Assembly: GCA_036660175.1 (NCBI GenBank)
Contig: JAVXBD010000002.1
Coordinates: forward strand, 5,833-69,832
From: Christensenella sp036660175
Lineage (GTDB): Bacteria > Bacillota > Clostridia > Christensenellales > Christensenellaceae
DNA length: 64,000 bases
Direction: 5' to 3'
Shown here one piece after another: positions 18,359 through 27,311 of this stretch. The stretch's first letter is position 1. Every line of letters starts with the position of its first letter. The notes beneath the pieces were generated by a model that saw only the letters and a program-made list of their open reading frames with translations, had not been told where the DNA came from and did not search any database. The translations under genes and the position numbers were made by a program.

Positions 18359-21300
18359 TCAATAGAATGGCCAAGATTCAATCCATCTTAGACCATTTAC
18401 ATAGTCAGCATTTGCTGGAATTCCCGTTATAACAGGATAAAAGAAGATAAACATCGCAACACATGAAGCTACCAATACTATACCAAATATTTTTCCGTAT
18501 TTAAAATCTTCTTCGATGTATTTTAGCCAATACACAATTAACAAGATTAAAAATGGTACGGTTGCAAAATAGTGATAAATAAACACTTCACGTGTAATAA
18601 ACCACCACGGCATAAACTGTGAGAGTGCCGCAATTGCCAAAAATAACATAGCAAAATTCCGATGTTTTTTACGAATTGCATTTACTATTAGCCAAACACT
18701 TGCCACAACACCAGACCACCAAACCAATGGATTTCCCATTGTTGAAAGTGTTGCAATGGTGTTTGCCGCTGGATTTTGCTGGCTAAAAAATAACACAGGA
18801 CGAATTGTAAGCGGCCACGTAAACCATTTTGATGCAAACGGATGTACCGTCGCTGGATCCAGCGTTGAGTGGTAGTTTAACATATAAGACTGATTGCCCA
18901 ATATTTCTTTTAAACCATATGCGTTGCCCTGTGTCACCATAGTATAGGGCAGATACGAAAGCAAATAAATACCAGCAGGAATAATCAGGAAAAACAACAC
19001 GCACCATCCGAGTATTGTTCCTAAGTTTCGTTTGTAATTCGCTGTAATATGTGGATATTCTCCACTTTCTTTTGCATATTTATATTCTTGGTGCCGTCGA
19101 TACATCGTTATTAAAAAAATAATTAACAGCCCTGCCCCTGCATAAATGCAAAGCCACTTTGTCGCTGCACCAATTCCAAAGAAAAGCCCGCTTAAAAACA
19201 ACGGCACTAATGACTTCGACAGCTTTTGCCGATTGAAATTCTGCTGAGTAAACTGATACATAAACAGATACATCAACATAATCCATAAAATACTATAGCT
19301 ATCAATTGTACCAATTCTCGTCTGTGCAAAGTGCATAAAATCAGCCGCCAAAAGTATTGCTGCAAATGCCGCATATTTTGTTTTTTTGGTCATCATCTTT
19401 GCAAGTACAAATAGAATCGGCAGCATGATTACGCCGCATAACGTACCCATAAAACGCCACCCAAACGGTGTCATGCCAAACATCTCAATACCAGATGCCA
19501 AAATTGTTTTTCCAAGCGGTGGATGCGTAATTTCATATGGTTCAATCCCATGAATATTTTCGTATGCTGTGCGCACATGATAAATCTCATCAAAATAAAA
19601 ATCCGTCATATATGTTGGCTGTGCAGGAACAAGCGCCTGCTCATCAAACAAAGTCGTTGCTGTTACTGGTAAAATCTTAGTTGGAGTTACAAGGTTGCCA
19701 TTTGCATCATAAAAAGCAATTTCGAGTATAGGCAATTCTCCGCTTGTTGCTTCAATCCAGATATACTTTCCAGTAAAATCCGTTTGATAAACCTGCCATT
19801 TATAAAGTTCACTTTTCTGATGATGGACAAAGGATACTTCTTCTTCTCCTCTGGCAAGCATGATTGGGCTATACTGCTCTCCTGTATCCGAATACAAAAA
19901 GTCAATGTCGCCCTCGCCATAATCTGCATAATATTTCATTTGTGTGATATGCTGTGGCTGAGAAAACTCTACAATAACTGGCTCGTTTAGCGTATAAGAT
20001 GTCTTTGGTATTTGTACGGCACCCAAGTTTGTAAATGCAACCACTGCATAAACAGCCGTTATAATCAGCATAATCAAGCCATCTTTTTTAGTGATTGTAT
20101 TTTTTTGTTCTCTGAAACCTTCCAGACGCATTTTTGCTGTTGGTTTTGATGGCTGCTTTATTTTCTCAAATTCTATATCTGTTTTCACAGGTTCTGCTTC
20201 CAAAATTGGCGGCTTTAACGCAAGCTTTGTGATGACATAGCCTGTATAAATAAAGATAATCATATTAAGCGCCGATGCCGCAATGGTAAATGCCAAAGGT
20301 ATATAGACTTGATAGAAGAACAGCACAGTGCATTCGTTAATCAATAACGAAATAAACGTCAGACATGCACAGAAAATAAGCCGTTTATCTTTGGTAAAAA
20401 TATAAGCTAAAATCAAGAGTATCGGTACAGGGAAAATATATCTTTCATGCATACCATGTCCGAGTGCAAATACACCCATAATCAGAAATGCCGCCAAGCC
20501 GAAAATCAATTCTTTTTTTGGATTTTTGATATATAGCCACAAGGTATACAGGCAAACAGCAGCAATGAGTATATAACCCCAAACATTTAGCGTAAGTCCC
20601 AAAAAGGCAGCGTCCGCTACAGGTACAAAGTTTAGCCCCATCATTGCAAACAGATTAAACGCATTGAGCGACGCCTGCGGAAACATACCCATGGTTCCTG
20701 AAAGTGTATCAATCAGCCAAAGCGGCTCTTTATGGATGCCAAATGGCAGCGGTAATAAGAAAAACACACCAACCATCACTGCCACAGATAAAAGCAGTGT
20801 CAAAACGCTTTTTAGTTTGTCTTTGCTGACGATGATATTTCTAATAAACACATATAAAAAAATCGGCGCAGTAAATACCACTTGCGGTTTAAATAAAAAT
20901 GCAACCATGAATAATCCTGCCGACCAAACCAATTTGTTTTTGTAAAGCATATAGAGTGCCAAAACTGTAAAAACCAAAAGGACCATATCGTTTTGACCCC
21001 ATACACTTGAATCAAATATCACCGCAGGATTCAACAAAACAAACGCACTCAGCAGCAAGCCAACCTTTGCGTTGATTTCTCGTTTTGCCAAAGAATAAAT
21101 AAAATATGCCATGATGATGTCAAATAATATCGGCAACGCCTTTATCATCATACCAAATAATTCGGAATTAATATCTATGCCAAGACCGCTTCGCAAAGCA
21201 CCCACTAATGAAAGCATATAAATATACACGGGTGGATAAATTGTTGTGGCGTCTTCTTTGTAAAAATTTGATATTCCCTCTCGTGATGCAGCATCTGCCC

Positions 21301-21523
21301 AATATCTATAACAATTCATATCTGTGATATATCCGGGTGTAACATAGGCAATTACCAACCGAATGATAACCGCTGCAATCGCCATCAATGCAAAAATCTG
21401 TCCATAATTTATCTTGCTATCAAACGGCGTTCTTTTTTTTACATAAAAAATATAAACCATAGCCGCTATAAAAAGTAGCCCAAGAATATAAAACCATATA
21501 ATAATCGTGTTTTGTAATTCCAT
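18359..21523 (-). CDS. Two-module GT-C glycosyltransferase with C-terminal PMT/GT39 domain
   Basis: The 1054-residue polytopic membrane protein carries two GT-C-like halves. Residues 1-440 have about ten hydrophobic segments and an acidic motif in the first loop (TDMNCYRYWAD). Residues 620-1054 match protein O-mannosyltransferases, with DEIYHVRTAY (about 644) and THPPLGK. Between them, about 450-480 is a charged cytoplasmic linker, one membrane segment follows, and 500-620 is a soluble beta-rich region likely outside the cell. It would use a lipid-linked sugar to glycosylate proteins or wall polymers. AGGAGA precedes the ATG. Which half is active is unknown; the acceptor is unknown. Confidence 0.82.
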   Translation of the reverse strand: MELQNTIIIWFYILGLLFIAAMVYIFYVKKRTPFDSKINYGQIFALMAIAAVIIRLVIAYVTPGYITDMNCYRYWADAASREGISNFYKEDATTIYPPVYIYMLSLVGALRSGLGIDINSELFGMMIKALPILFDIIMAYFIYSLAKREINAKVGLLLSAFVLLNPAVIFDSSVWGQNDMVLLVFTVLALYMLYKNKLVWSAGLFMVAFLFKPQVVFTAPIFLYVFIRNIIVSKDKLKSVLTLLLSVAVMVGVFFLLPLPFGIHKEPLWLIDTLSGTMGMFPQASLNAFNLFAMMGLNFVPVADAAFLGLTLNVWGYILIAAVCLYTLWLYIKNPKKELIFGLAAFLIMGVFALGHGMHERYIFPVPILLILAYIFTKDKRLIFCACLTFISLLINECTVLFFYQVYIPLAFTIAASALNMIIFIYTGYVITKLALKPPILEAEPVKTDIEFEKIKQPSKPTAKMRLEGFREQKNTITKKDGLIMLIITAVYAVVAFTNLGAVQIPKTSYTLNEPVIVEFSQPQHITQMKYYADYGEGDIDFLYSDTGEQYSPIMLARGEEEVSFVHHQKSELYKWQVYQTDFTGKYIWIEATSGELPILEIAFYDANGNLVTPTKILPVTATTLFDEQALVPAQPTYMTDFYFDEIYHVRTAYENIHGIEPYEITHPPLGKTILASGIEMFGMTPFGWRFMGTLCGVIMLPILFVLAKMMTKKTKYAAFAAILLAADFMHFAQTRIGTIDSYSILWIMLMYLFMYQFTQQNFNRQKLSKSLVPLFLSGLFFGIGAATKWLCIYAGAGLLIIFLITMYRRHQEYKYAKESGEYPHITANYKRNLGTILGWCVLFFLIIPAGIYLLSYLPYTMVTQGNAYGLKEILGNQSYMLNYHSTLDPATVHPFASKWFTWPLTIRPVLFFSQQNPAANTIATLSTMGNPLVWWSGVVASVWLIVNAIRKKHRNFAMLFLAIAALSQFMPWWFITREVFIYHYFATVPFLILLIVYWLKYIEEDFKYGKIFGIVLVASCVAMFIFFYPVITGIPANADYVNGLRWIESWPFY

Positions 21524-21544
21524 AATATTCTCCTGTATTAACGC

Positions 21545-21895
21545 TTAAAAAGCATTTTTTATGTAGTGAATCTCCAACTTGTTATTTTTAAGATATACTT
21601 CCGCAATATCAAATCGCATATCAACATCACTTAAATTCTTATCAATCAAAAATAGTTGTGCGGTATCTCTTAATAGTGCCTGCTTTTTAGGAGTAACTGC
21701 CTCTGCTGCACTTCCATATTTTTGGTTTGTACGTGTTTTCACTTCCACAAAAATATAGCCGCTATTTTGTTTTGCAATAATATCAATTTCACCTTTTTTT
21801 GCTCTGTAATTTCGATAAACAATCTCATAATCCCGTTCCTGTAAATAGGTACTCACATAATCCTCGCCTATTTTCCCGATTCTCTGATTATACAT
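21545..21895 (-). CDS. YraN family putative endonuclease (UPF0102)
   Basis: The 116-residue protein has the Holliday-junction-resolvase-like fold motif: Asp in GEIDIIA, then Glu-x-Lys in FVEVKTRTN. Its start overlaps rnhB by 8 bases, matching the frequent rnhB-yraN pairing. Nuclease activity is predicted from the motif; the cellular role is not established. Confidence 0.92.
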   Translation of the reverse strand: MYNQRIGKIGEDYVSTYLQERDYEIVYRNYRAKKGEIDIIAKQNSGYIFVEVKTRTNQKYGSAAEAVTPKKQALLRDTAQLFLIDKNLSDVDMRFDIAEVYLKNNKLEIHYIKNAF

Positions 21896-22526
21896 CTTTC
21901 AGCACTTTCTTTAAAAAAGATCTTCTGTGTATATCTATGATACCATATTCTTTAATGGCATCATAATGCGCTGCTGTTCCATATCCTTTATGTTTCGCAA
22001 ACAGATATTGCGGAAACTCTTTATCGTATTCCCTCATGATTCTGTCACGTGTCACTTTTGCAATAATAGAGGCCGCCGCAATACTGTATACTTTTGCATC
22101 TCCTTTAATCATCGACTCATAGGGTATATCCGTTTTGATGCTCATGGCATCTGTGTATATATAATCAGGCTTTTTCTTCAGTCCATTTAACGAATTTTCA
22201 AATGCCATTCGTGCTGCGTTTAAGATATTGATTTCGTCTATAGTTTTATTATCAATGATACTCACACAATAGTCAATTGCTTTTTGCGTGATGATTTCAT
22301 ACAATTCTTCTCTTCGCCTTTCTGATATTTTTTTAGAATCATCGATCCCTAAAATCAAATCATCTTTTGGCATAATCACACACGCTGCAACAACTGGCCC
22401 TGCAAGTGGTCCTCTGCCAGCTTCGTCGATTCCTGCAATATAGTTTTGATTGTGTTTCCAATGTTTCTGCTCATATTGCGTCATGATTTCAAGCTTTATG
22501 CGCCAAGCGTCCTCACGTTTTCCCAT
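21888..22526 (-). CDS. rnhB: Ribonuclease HII
   Basis: RNase HII cuts RNA-DNA hybrids and removes single ribonucleotides from DNA. The 212-residue protein has DEAGRGPLAGPV with the first two acidic ligands, DSKKISERRRE, and the later Asp in YTDAM. The ATG at 22526 follows GGGGA and begins 1 base after the rbgA stop; a longer frame exists upstream. The N-terminus is about 30 residues longer than the minimal catalytic domain, as in many Firmicutes. Confidence 0.96.
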   Translation of the reverse strand: MGKREDAWRIKLEIMTQYEQKHWKHNQNYIAGIDEAGRGPLAGPVVAACVIMPKDDLILGIDDSKKISERRREELYEIITQKAIDYCVSIIDNKTIDEINILNAARMAFENSLNGLKKKPDYIYTDAMSIKTDIPYESMIKGDAKVYSIAAASIIAKVTRDRIMREYDKEFPQYLFAKHKGYGTAAHYDAIKEYGIIDIHRRSFLKKVLKDV

Positions 22527-22527
22527 A

Positions 22528-23388
22528 TCAGTTCCCCGCTTCGTCAAAAAAAGGCTTTTCTAAAGAAATTCTACCCATTTTTCCGTTTTTAAATTCATCT
22601 AATATTGTTTTTGCACCACGTTCTGTATCAAATTCATTTCCCTTTAACAAAAACCCTCTGTTTTTACATATATCACACAGCACCTCATAGGCATCTTTAT
22701 CTAAATCCAATAATTTATATCGCTTTTTTAGCATATTAGGTGCTGTTTTTTGCAGAAGCTGAATTAGATAAAACGCCAACGCTTCTTCATCTAAAATATC
22801 CAGCTTTACACTGCCAATCAGCGCAACCACCGCTCCTGTCTGCTCATTTTTAAACTTTGGCCATAAAAGTCCAGGGGTATCCATTATTTCCAAATATGTA
22901 TTCACCTTTGCCCACTGTAATCCTTTAGTGACACCAGGCTTGTTACCCTCTTTAAGCTTTTTTCCGTTTCCTGCCAAGCGATTTAATATAGCGGATTTCC
23001 CAACATTTGGAATTCCTACCACCATGCAGCGCAAAGTTTTACTGACACCTTTTTTTTGAAAACGCTCTAATATCTGTGCAGCACATTTTACAATGCTGTT
23101 GTTTAAAGCCTGTGTATTTCCATCAAGTGCCGAAAATGAAACAGCTGTTATATCGTTTTTTGCAAAATAAGAAATCCAATTTTTTGTAATATTGTCATCA
23201 GCCAGATCGGATTTATTCAGTATATAAAAACGTGTTTTGTTGATAAACATATCATCAAAATCCGGATTTAACGAACTATACGGCGCACGTGCATCTAAAA
23301 CTTCTATGACCATATCGATCATCTTAAGCTTACTGCTCAACTGCCTGCGTGCTTTTGTCATGTGACCAGGATACCATTGAATATCCAA
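22528..23388 (-). CDS. rbgA: Ribosome biogenesis GTPase RbgA (YlqF)
   Basis: RbgA is a circularly permuted GTPase needed for late 50S subunit assembly. The 286-residue protein begins with the diagnostic MDIQWYPGHM, shows G4 NKSD before G1 GIPNVGKS, and then G3 DTPG. The start is TTG with AGGAGG 7 bases upstream. It follows rplS but is separated from it by a clear terminator, so its transcription depends on read-through or an unseen promoter. Confidence 0.95.
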   Translation of the reverse strand: MDIQWYPGHMTKARRQLSSKLKMIDMVIEVLDARAPYSSLNPDFDDMFINKTRFYILNKSDLADDNITKNWISYFAKNDITAVSFSALDGNTQALNNSIVKCAAQILERFQKKGVSKTLRCMVVGIPNVGKSAILNRLAGNGKKLKEGNKPGVTKGLQWAKVNTYLEIMDTPGLLWPKFKNEQTGAVVALIGSVKLDILDEEALAFYLIQLLQKTAPNMLKKRYKLLDLDKDAYEVLCDICKNRGFLLKGNEFDTERGAKTILDEFKNGKMGRISLEKPFFDEAGN

Positions 23389-23410
23389 ATTGTATCCTCC
23401 TAATTCTTAT

Positions 23411-23440
23411 GAAAAAAAGGGCTTAATATCATTAAGCCCC
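23411..23440 (-). terminator. Intrinsic terminator after rplS
   Basis: GGGCTTAAT at 23419-23427 pairs perfectly with ATTAAGCCC at 23431-23439 around a 3-base loop. On the minus strand seven T follow. It lies 10 bases past the rplS stop and separates rplS from rbgA. This is a textbook strong terminator. Confidence 0.92.
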
Positions 23441-23449
23441 CATTCAATC

Positions 23450-23794
23450 TTATTTTTTTTCTTTAATCTTGGCAGCCTTACCAACTCTATCTCTTAGATA
23501 ATAAAGTTTTGCTCTGCGCACTTTACCATGTCTATCGACCTCAATCTTATCTACACGAGGTGAATGGATTGGAAATGTTCTTTCCACACCAATCCCATAA
23601 GAAACACGGCGTACAGTAATTGTTTCAGATAGACCGCCACCCTTCATTGCTATTAAATAACCCTCAAAGATTTGCAATCTCTCTCTTGCACCTTCCACAA
23701 CTTTCACATATACCTTAACGGTATCTCCAACTTTTAATGCTGGAATATCAGTCTTTAATTGTTCTGCTTCAACTGCTTTAATAATATCATTCAT
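23450..23794 (-). CDS. rplS: 50S ribosomal protein L19
   Basis: L19 lies at the 30S-50S interface. The 114-residue protein has the usual length and core (VYVKVVEGARERLQIFEG, GVERTFPIHSP). AAAGGAGG precedes the ATG. Although it ends the ylxM-to-trmD gene order, it has its own promoter overlapping the trmD stop, a structured leader and a downstream terminator, so it can be expressed as a single-gene unit. Confidence 0.97.
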   Translation of the reverse strand: MNDIIKAVEAEQLKTDIPALKVGDTVKVYVKVVEGARERLQIFEGYLIAMKGGGLSETITVRRVSYGIGVERTFPIHSPRVDKIEVDRHGKVRRAKLYYLRDRVGKAAKIKEKK

Positions 23795-23811
23795 ATAAAA
23801 AGCCTCCTTTC

Positions 23812-23860
23812 CCTATAGACATTCTTACCCGCAAATTAATCGAGCAGCGGACTATCCTAA
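23812..23860 (-). ncRNA. Candidate L19-type mRNA leader of rplS
   Basis: The rplS 5' UTR can form nested stems: ATAG (plus 23852-23855 complement) with CTAT (23815-23818), and inside it CCGC (23847-23850) with GCGG (23829-23832). The stem ends just upstream of the ribosome site. Autoregulatory L19 leaders are known in low-GC Gram-positives. I cannot confirm a match to that family without a covariance model. Confidence 0.4.
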
Positions 23861-23874
23861 TTACAAACATTAAA

Positions 23875-23903
23875 ATTTTATCATAAATTGATATAAATAT
23901 CAA
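23875..23903 (-). promoter_or_regulatory. Sigma-A promoter for rplS
   Basis: On the minus strand TTGATA (23898-23903) and TAAAAT (23875-23880) are 17 bases apart, and TG precedes the -10 by one base (extended -10). Each hexamer matches consensus at 5 of 6 positions. The -35 overlaps the trmD stop codon. It gives rplS transcription independent of the upstream operon. Confidence 0.75.
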
Positions 23904-24631
23904 GTTTGATTTTCAATTTCATCTACCGTTTTTTTGTCGCTGTTGCTCAGCTTTGCAGTTTTGAGCAAATCTGGACGTTGTCTAAACGTTTTTAAAAGCG
24001 ACTGTTTCCTTTGCCAAGCCAAAATATTCTTATGATGTCCCGACAATAACACTTCTGGCACCTGCATTCCACGAAAATCTGATGGGCGTGTATATTGAGG
24101 ATATTCTAATAATCCATCATAAAAGCTTTCAGAGTCGGTAGACTGATCGTTTGAAAGTACCTCTGGAATATATCTGGACACACAATCAATCAAAATCATC
24201 GCAGGAAGCTCTCCGCCAGTCAAAACATAATCTCCGATTGATACTTCCCTGTCAATGCAGCAATCAAGCACACGCTGATCTACGCCCTCATAATGTCCAC
24301 ATAAAATGTTCAATACATCGTATTGCGACAGCTCCTGTGCCATTTGCTGATCCAATTTTTTTCCAGCTGGACTCATATAAATATTCAGGCACTTTTTGTC
24401 CTCATATTTTAAATCTTCAAAGCAATCAAACAGCGGCTGTGCCATCAAAAGCATTCCTGCTCCGCCGCCAAATGGGTAATCATCTACTCGTCTGTGCTTA
24501 TCGGTAGTGTAATCACGAAAGTTAATCGTATTTACTTGAAATAAATCCTTATGAATCGCTTTTTCACACAGACTGGTTCCCGTAAAGCTTGTAAACATTT
24601 CTGGGAAGATTGTCAGACAATTAAATATCAT
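23900..24631 (-). CDS. trmD: tRNA (guanine-N1)-methyltransferase TrmD
   Basis: TrmD makes m1G37 in tRNAs and prevents frameshifting. The 243-residue SPOUT-fold protein has GHYEGVDQR and SIGDYVLTGGELPAM forming the trefoil-knot SAM site. The ATG at 24631 follows GAGG and overlaps rimM by 11 bases; the frame is open for 12 more codons but relatives begin here (MIFNCLTIFPEMF). It follows rimM as usual. Confidence 0.97.
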   Translation of the reverse strand: MIFNCLTIFPEMFTSFTGTSLCEKAIHKDLFQVNTINFRDYTTDKHRRVDDYPFGGGAGMLLMAQPLFDCFEDLKYEDKKCLNIYMSPAGKKLDQQMAQELSQYDVLNILCGHYEGVDQRVLDCCIDREVSIGDYVLTGGELPAMILIDCVSRYIPEVLSNDQSTDSESFYDGLLEYPQYTRPSDFRGMQVPEVLLSGHHKNILAWQRKQSLLKTFRQRPDLLKTAKLSNSDKKTVDEIENQT

Positions 24632-25145
24632 ACAAACAAACCTCTTCAAGCTTTTCCGCATCCACAATGATTTGTCCTGTTTCTAAATCTCTGGAAAGAA
24701 TAACGTTGTTGACTGATGGAAACATACACGTGCCACGATTCTTTGTAAGCACTACATATACATCGCTTGCACCAGTCTTTGTAATATCTTTCAGGACGCC
24801 CAAACTTGTTCCATGGTTATCCAGTACTTCAAGACCAATTAAATCTTGAATATAGAACGCACCCTCGGGTAGCTTTGCAGCATTCGCCCTGTCAATATAA
24901 ATCATCTTCCCACGCAACAGCTCTGCATCATTTCTATCTTTAATGTGCAAAAATTTAATATACGCATATTTGTGGTCAATTCTGACGGTTTCAATATTCA
25001 CTTTTTGATAGCTGCTGTTTTCTTTAAAATACAAAAATTCAAGACCTTCAAAGCGAGAAATATCGTCTGTATAAGCGTCAATCTTCACTTCGCCTTTGAT
25101 TCCTTGTGGTTTTAGTATTTGCCCCAGCTCAAAATATTGCGTCAT
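24621..25145 (-). CDS. rimM: Ribosome maturation factor RimM
   Basis: RimM assists 30S head assembly by binding S19. The 174-residue protein has the N-terminal beta-barrel (FELGQILKPQGIKGEVKI) and the C-terminal PRC barrel (YIQDLIGLEVLD). Its ATG overlaps the khpA stop by 4 bases. It lies between khpA and trmD in the conserved order. Confidence 0.96.
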   Translation of the reverse strand: MTQYFELGQILKPQGIKGEVKIDAYTDDISRFEGLEFLYFKENSSYQKVNIETVRIDHKYAYIKFLHIKDRNDAELLRGKMIYIDRANAAKLPEGAFYIQDLIGLEVLDNHGTSLGVLKDITKTGASDVYVVLTKNRGTCMFPSVNNVILSRDLETGQIIVDAEKLEEVCLYDI

Positions 25146-25369
25146 ATAATTTCAACAATGTACTTCTTAGATTCTTTGACAGTCGCAGCTTTCACAACTG
25201 TTCTAATTGCTTTTGCTATTCTGCCTTGTTTGCCGATTACTTTGCCCATATCATCGGGTGCAACAGTAAGTGCAAGCACATACGCATTTGCCTCTTCACG
25301 TTGTACAACCTTTACTTCATCAGGCTTATCAACAAGATTTTTTGCAATGTATTCTACTAATTCACGCAT
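25142..25369 (-). CDS. khpA: KH-domain RNA-binding protein KhpA (YlqC)
   Basis: KhpA forms a dimer or pairs with KhpB (Jag) to bind RNA; in streptococci it influences cell elongation and division. The 75-residue protein is a single KH domain with GKVIGKQGR. GAGG lies 6 bases before the ATG at 25369; an adjacent in-frame GTG one codon upstream is too close to it. It sits between rpsP and rimM, the conserved place. Confidence 0.93.
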   Translation of the reverse strand: MRELVEYIAKNLVDKPDEVKVVQREEANAYVLALTVAPDDMGKVIGKQGRIAKAIRTVVKAATVKESKKYIVEII

Positions 25370-25384
25370 CACACGCCTCTTTCT

Positions 25385-25624
25385 TTAGTTTACCGCACCG
25401 CTTTTTTTCAAAAGTGCTCTTGCTGTTTCGGTAGGTTGTGCGCCATTGCCAATCCATTCCTGTGCTTTTTCGTTGTTCACTTTCAATTCTTTTGTTATTG
25501 GATTGTAATAGCCAAGTTCTTCTAAAAACTTACCATCTCTTGGTGCTCTTACATCTGCAACGACCATTCTGTAAAAAGGTCTTTTCTTTGAACCAATTCT
25601 CTTTAATCTGATTTTTACTGCCAT
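25385..25624 (-). CDS. rpsP: 30S ribosomal protein S16
   Basis: S16 stabilises the 30S body during assembly. The 79-residue protein starts MAVKIRLKRIGSKKRPFYR and contains GYYNPITKE, as expected. GGAGG precedes the ATG. The 62-base gap from ffh holds a small CCGC/GCGG hairpin (25658-25670) whose role is unclear. Confidence 0.97.
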   Translation of the reverse strand: MAVKIRLKRIGSKKRPFYRMVVADVRAPRDGKFLEELGYYNPITKELKVNNEKAQEWIGNGAQPTETARALLKKSGAVN

Positions 25625-25686
25625 AATAAACCTCCAAATGATTTATAATATATATTGCCGCTTTATGCGGTTTTAAACTCTTTTGA

Positions 25687-27012
25687 CTAAAAAGGCATTT
25701 TCATCATGCCGCCCTTGCGTTTTCCGCTTTTTCCTGTCATTTGCTTCAGCATCTTTTTCATTTGTTCAAACTGATTTAATAAACGATTTACTTCTTGAAC
25801 GTTAGTACCGCTTCCTGCACAAATCCTTTTGCGGCGTGAACCGTTAATGATTTGTGGATTGCGACGCTCAGCTATTGTCATAGATTTAACAATCGCTTTT
25901 GTACGCTCCAACTGTTTTTCATCAAGTGTCATACCCGAAAGCTTATTTCCACCTGGCATCATTGCCAATATATCGCTCATAGAACCCATACTTTGTATTT
26001 GTTCCATCTGATCTAAAAAATCCTCCAGCGTCAGCTGGTCTTTGGCAATTTTCTTTTGTAAATCCATTGCACTTTTTTCTTCAAATGCACTTTCCGCTTT
26101 TTCAATTAAAGTCAGCACGTCACCCATACCAAGTATTCTTGATGCCATGCGATCGGGATAAAACGGCTCAATATCAGTAAGCTTTTCGCCAATTCCGACA
26201 AATTTAATTGGCTTCCCTGTTACGGCACGCACGGACATTGCCGCTCCGCCACGTGTATCGCCATCTACTTTTGTAAGAATCACACCGTCGATTCCAATGT
26301 TGTCATGAAAGGTCGTTGCTGCATTCACAGCATCTTGCCCCGTCATTGCGTCAAGCACCAGCAGTGTTTCTGTAGGATTTGCGGTCGCTTTTAGTTCTTT
26401 TAATTCTGTCATCATCTCTTCGTCAATATGCAGTCTGCCTGCCGTATCGACAATAATCATATCACATCCAAGCTTGCTGGCTTGTTTCAAGGCGTTTTTA
26501 TAGATAATTGAGGTCTTTTCCTGTCCCATATCAAAAACGTCTGCACCGACCTGCTCCCCAACCACGTGCAATTGTTTGATTGCTGCTGGTCGATAAATAT
26601 CGCATGCCACAAGCATCGGTTTTTTATTATGCTTTTTATAATAACCCGCAAGTTTTGCGCAAAAAGTTGTTTTTCCTGCACCTTGCAAACCCATCATCAA
26701 AATCACAGTCGGCGGTGAACTTGCCATTTTTATTTCAGACTGTTTTCCGCCCAAAAGCTCAGTAAGTTCATCTCTTACGAGTTTAATTACTTGTTGACCT
26801 GGTGTCAAACTATCTAATATGCTAGCGCCAATTGCCTTTTCGGACAATTCTTTAATGAATTTTTTCACAACCAAAAAGTTTACATCGGCTTCTAAAAGAA
26901 CCAATTTCACTTCTCTCATTGCAGCCTTAATATCAGCCTCAGAAAGTTTGCCTCTTGAAGTCAGCTTTCTAAATATGTTTTGCAATTTTTCAGCAATGCC
27001 TTCAAATGCCAT
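25687..27012 (-). CDS. ffh: Signal recognition particle protein Ffh
   Basis: Ffh binds signal sequences and 4.5S/6S RNA and delivers ribosomes to FtsY. The 441-residue protein has an N domain, a G domain with GLQGAGKTT, DTAGR and TKVDGDTRGGAA, and a Met-rich M domain with a GSRRKRICAGSG RNA-binding motif and the end GMMKMPF. The ATG overlaps ylxM by 11 bases, so the two are translationally coupled. Confidence 0.97.
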   Translation of the reverse strand: MAFEGIAEKLQNIFRKLTSRGKLSEADIKAAMREVKLVLLEADVNFLVVKKFIKELSEKAIGASILDSLTPGQQVIKLVRDELTELLGGKQSEIKMASSPPTVILMMGLQGAGKTTFCAKLAGYYKKHNKKPMLVACDIYRPAAIKQLHVVGEQVGADVFDMGQEKTSIIYKNALKQASKLGCDMIIVDTAGRLHIDEEMMTELKELKATANPTETLLVLDAMTGQDAVNAATTFHDNIGIDGVILTKVDGDTRGGAAMSVRAVTGKPIKFVGIGEKLTDIEPFYPDRMASRILGMGDVLTLIEKAESAFEEKSAMDLQKKIAKDQLTLEDFLDQMEQIQSMGSMSDILAMMPGGNKLSGMTLDEKQLERTKAIVKSMTIAERRNPQIINGSRRKRICAGSGTNVQEVNRLLNQFEQMKKMLKQMTGKSGKRKGGMMKMPF

Positions 27013-27256
27013 TGTTTTCCTCCGATAGTTGCTTTTGTACCAGTCCTAATTTTTTTTCCATATCAAGTAATTTGTTTTTTGCTCGTTTTAAGGAATCCAG
27101 CACACCTTGCCGAGTAATATTTGTTTCTTGAGCAATTTCAGCAAGAGAATAATCATCGTTATAGTACAAATCAAAAATTTTCGATTGCTTTTCCGTCAGA
27201 AATTCACCATAAATATCAAAATAAATTGTGAGTTCCAAATCCTTCTCGCTTTTCAT
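27002..27256 (-). CDS. ylxM: YlxM/p13 family helix-turn-helix protein (UPF0122)
   Basis: This 84-residue protein has a sigma region-4-like helix-turn-helix: EFLTEKQSKIFDLYYNDDYS, then SLAEIAQETNITRQGVLDSL. YlxM is encoded beside ffh in many Firmicutes and in streptococci associates with the SRP; a direct DNA target has not been established. It overlaps ffh by 11 bases. A strong promoter flanked by two palindromes precedes it, which raises the possibility that a DNA-binding protein, perhaps YlxM itself, regulates this operon. Confidence 0.93.
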   Translation of the reverse strand: MKSEKDLELTIYFDIYGEFLTEKQSKIFDLYYNDDYSLAEIAQETNITRQGVLDSLKRAKNKLLDMEKKLGLVQKQLSEENNGI

Positions 27257-27276
27257 TGTACTACCCTCATCAAAAA

Positions 27277-27308
27277 ACAGATGTAAACGATAATCCCTTT
27301 ACACCTGT
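27277..27308 (-). repeat. Palindrome copy 1 at the ylxM transcription start
   Basis: On the plus strand ACAGATGTAAA (27277-27287) and TTTACACCTGT (27298-27308) form an 11-bp inverted repeat with one mismatch and a 10-base spacer. It begins 3 bases after the -10 element and covers the expected start site. On the minus strand six T follow, so it also resembles a weak terminator hairpin. Copy 2 lies exactly 60 bp away on the other side of the promoter. Confidence 0.8.
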
Positions 27309-27311
27309 CTT

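Noticed and set aside
27272..27308. Palindrome copy 1 read purely as a transcription terminator (stem plus six T)
   Set aside because: The predicted start site lies inside its 5' arm, so the complete stem would not be transcribed from this promoter; the matching copy upstream has no T-run. A minor role in ending ftsY transcripts cannot be excluded.
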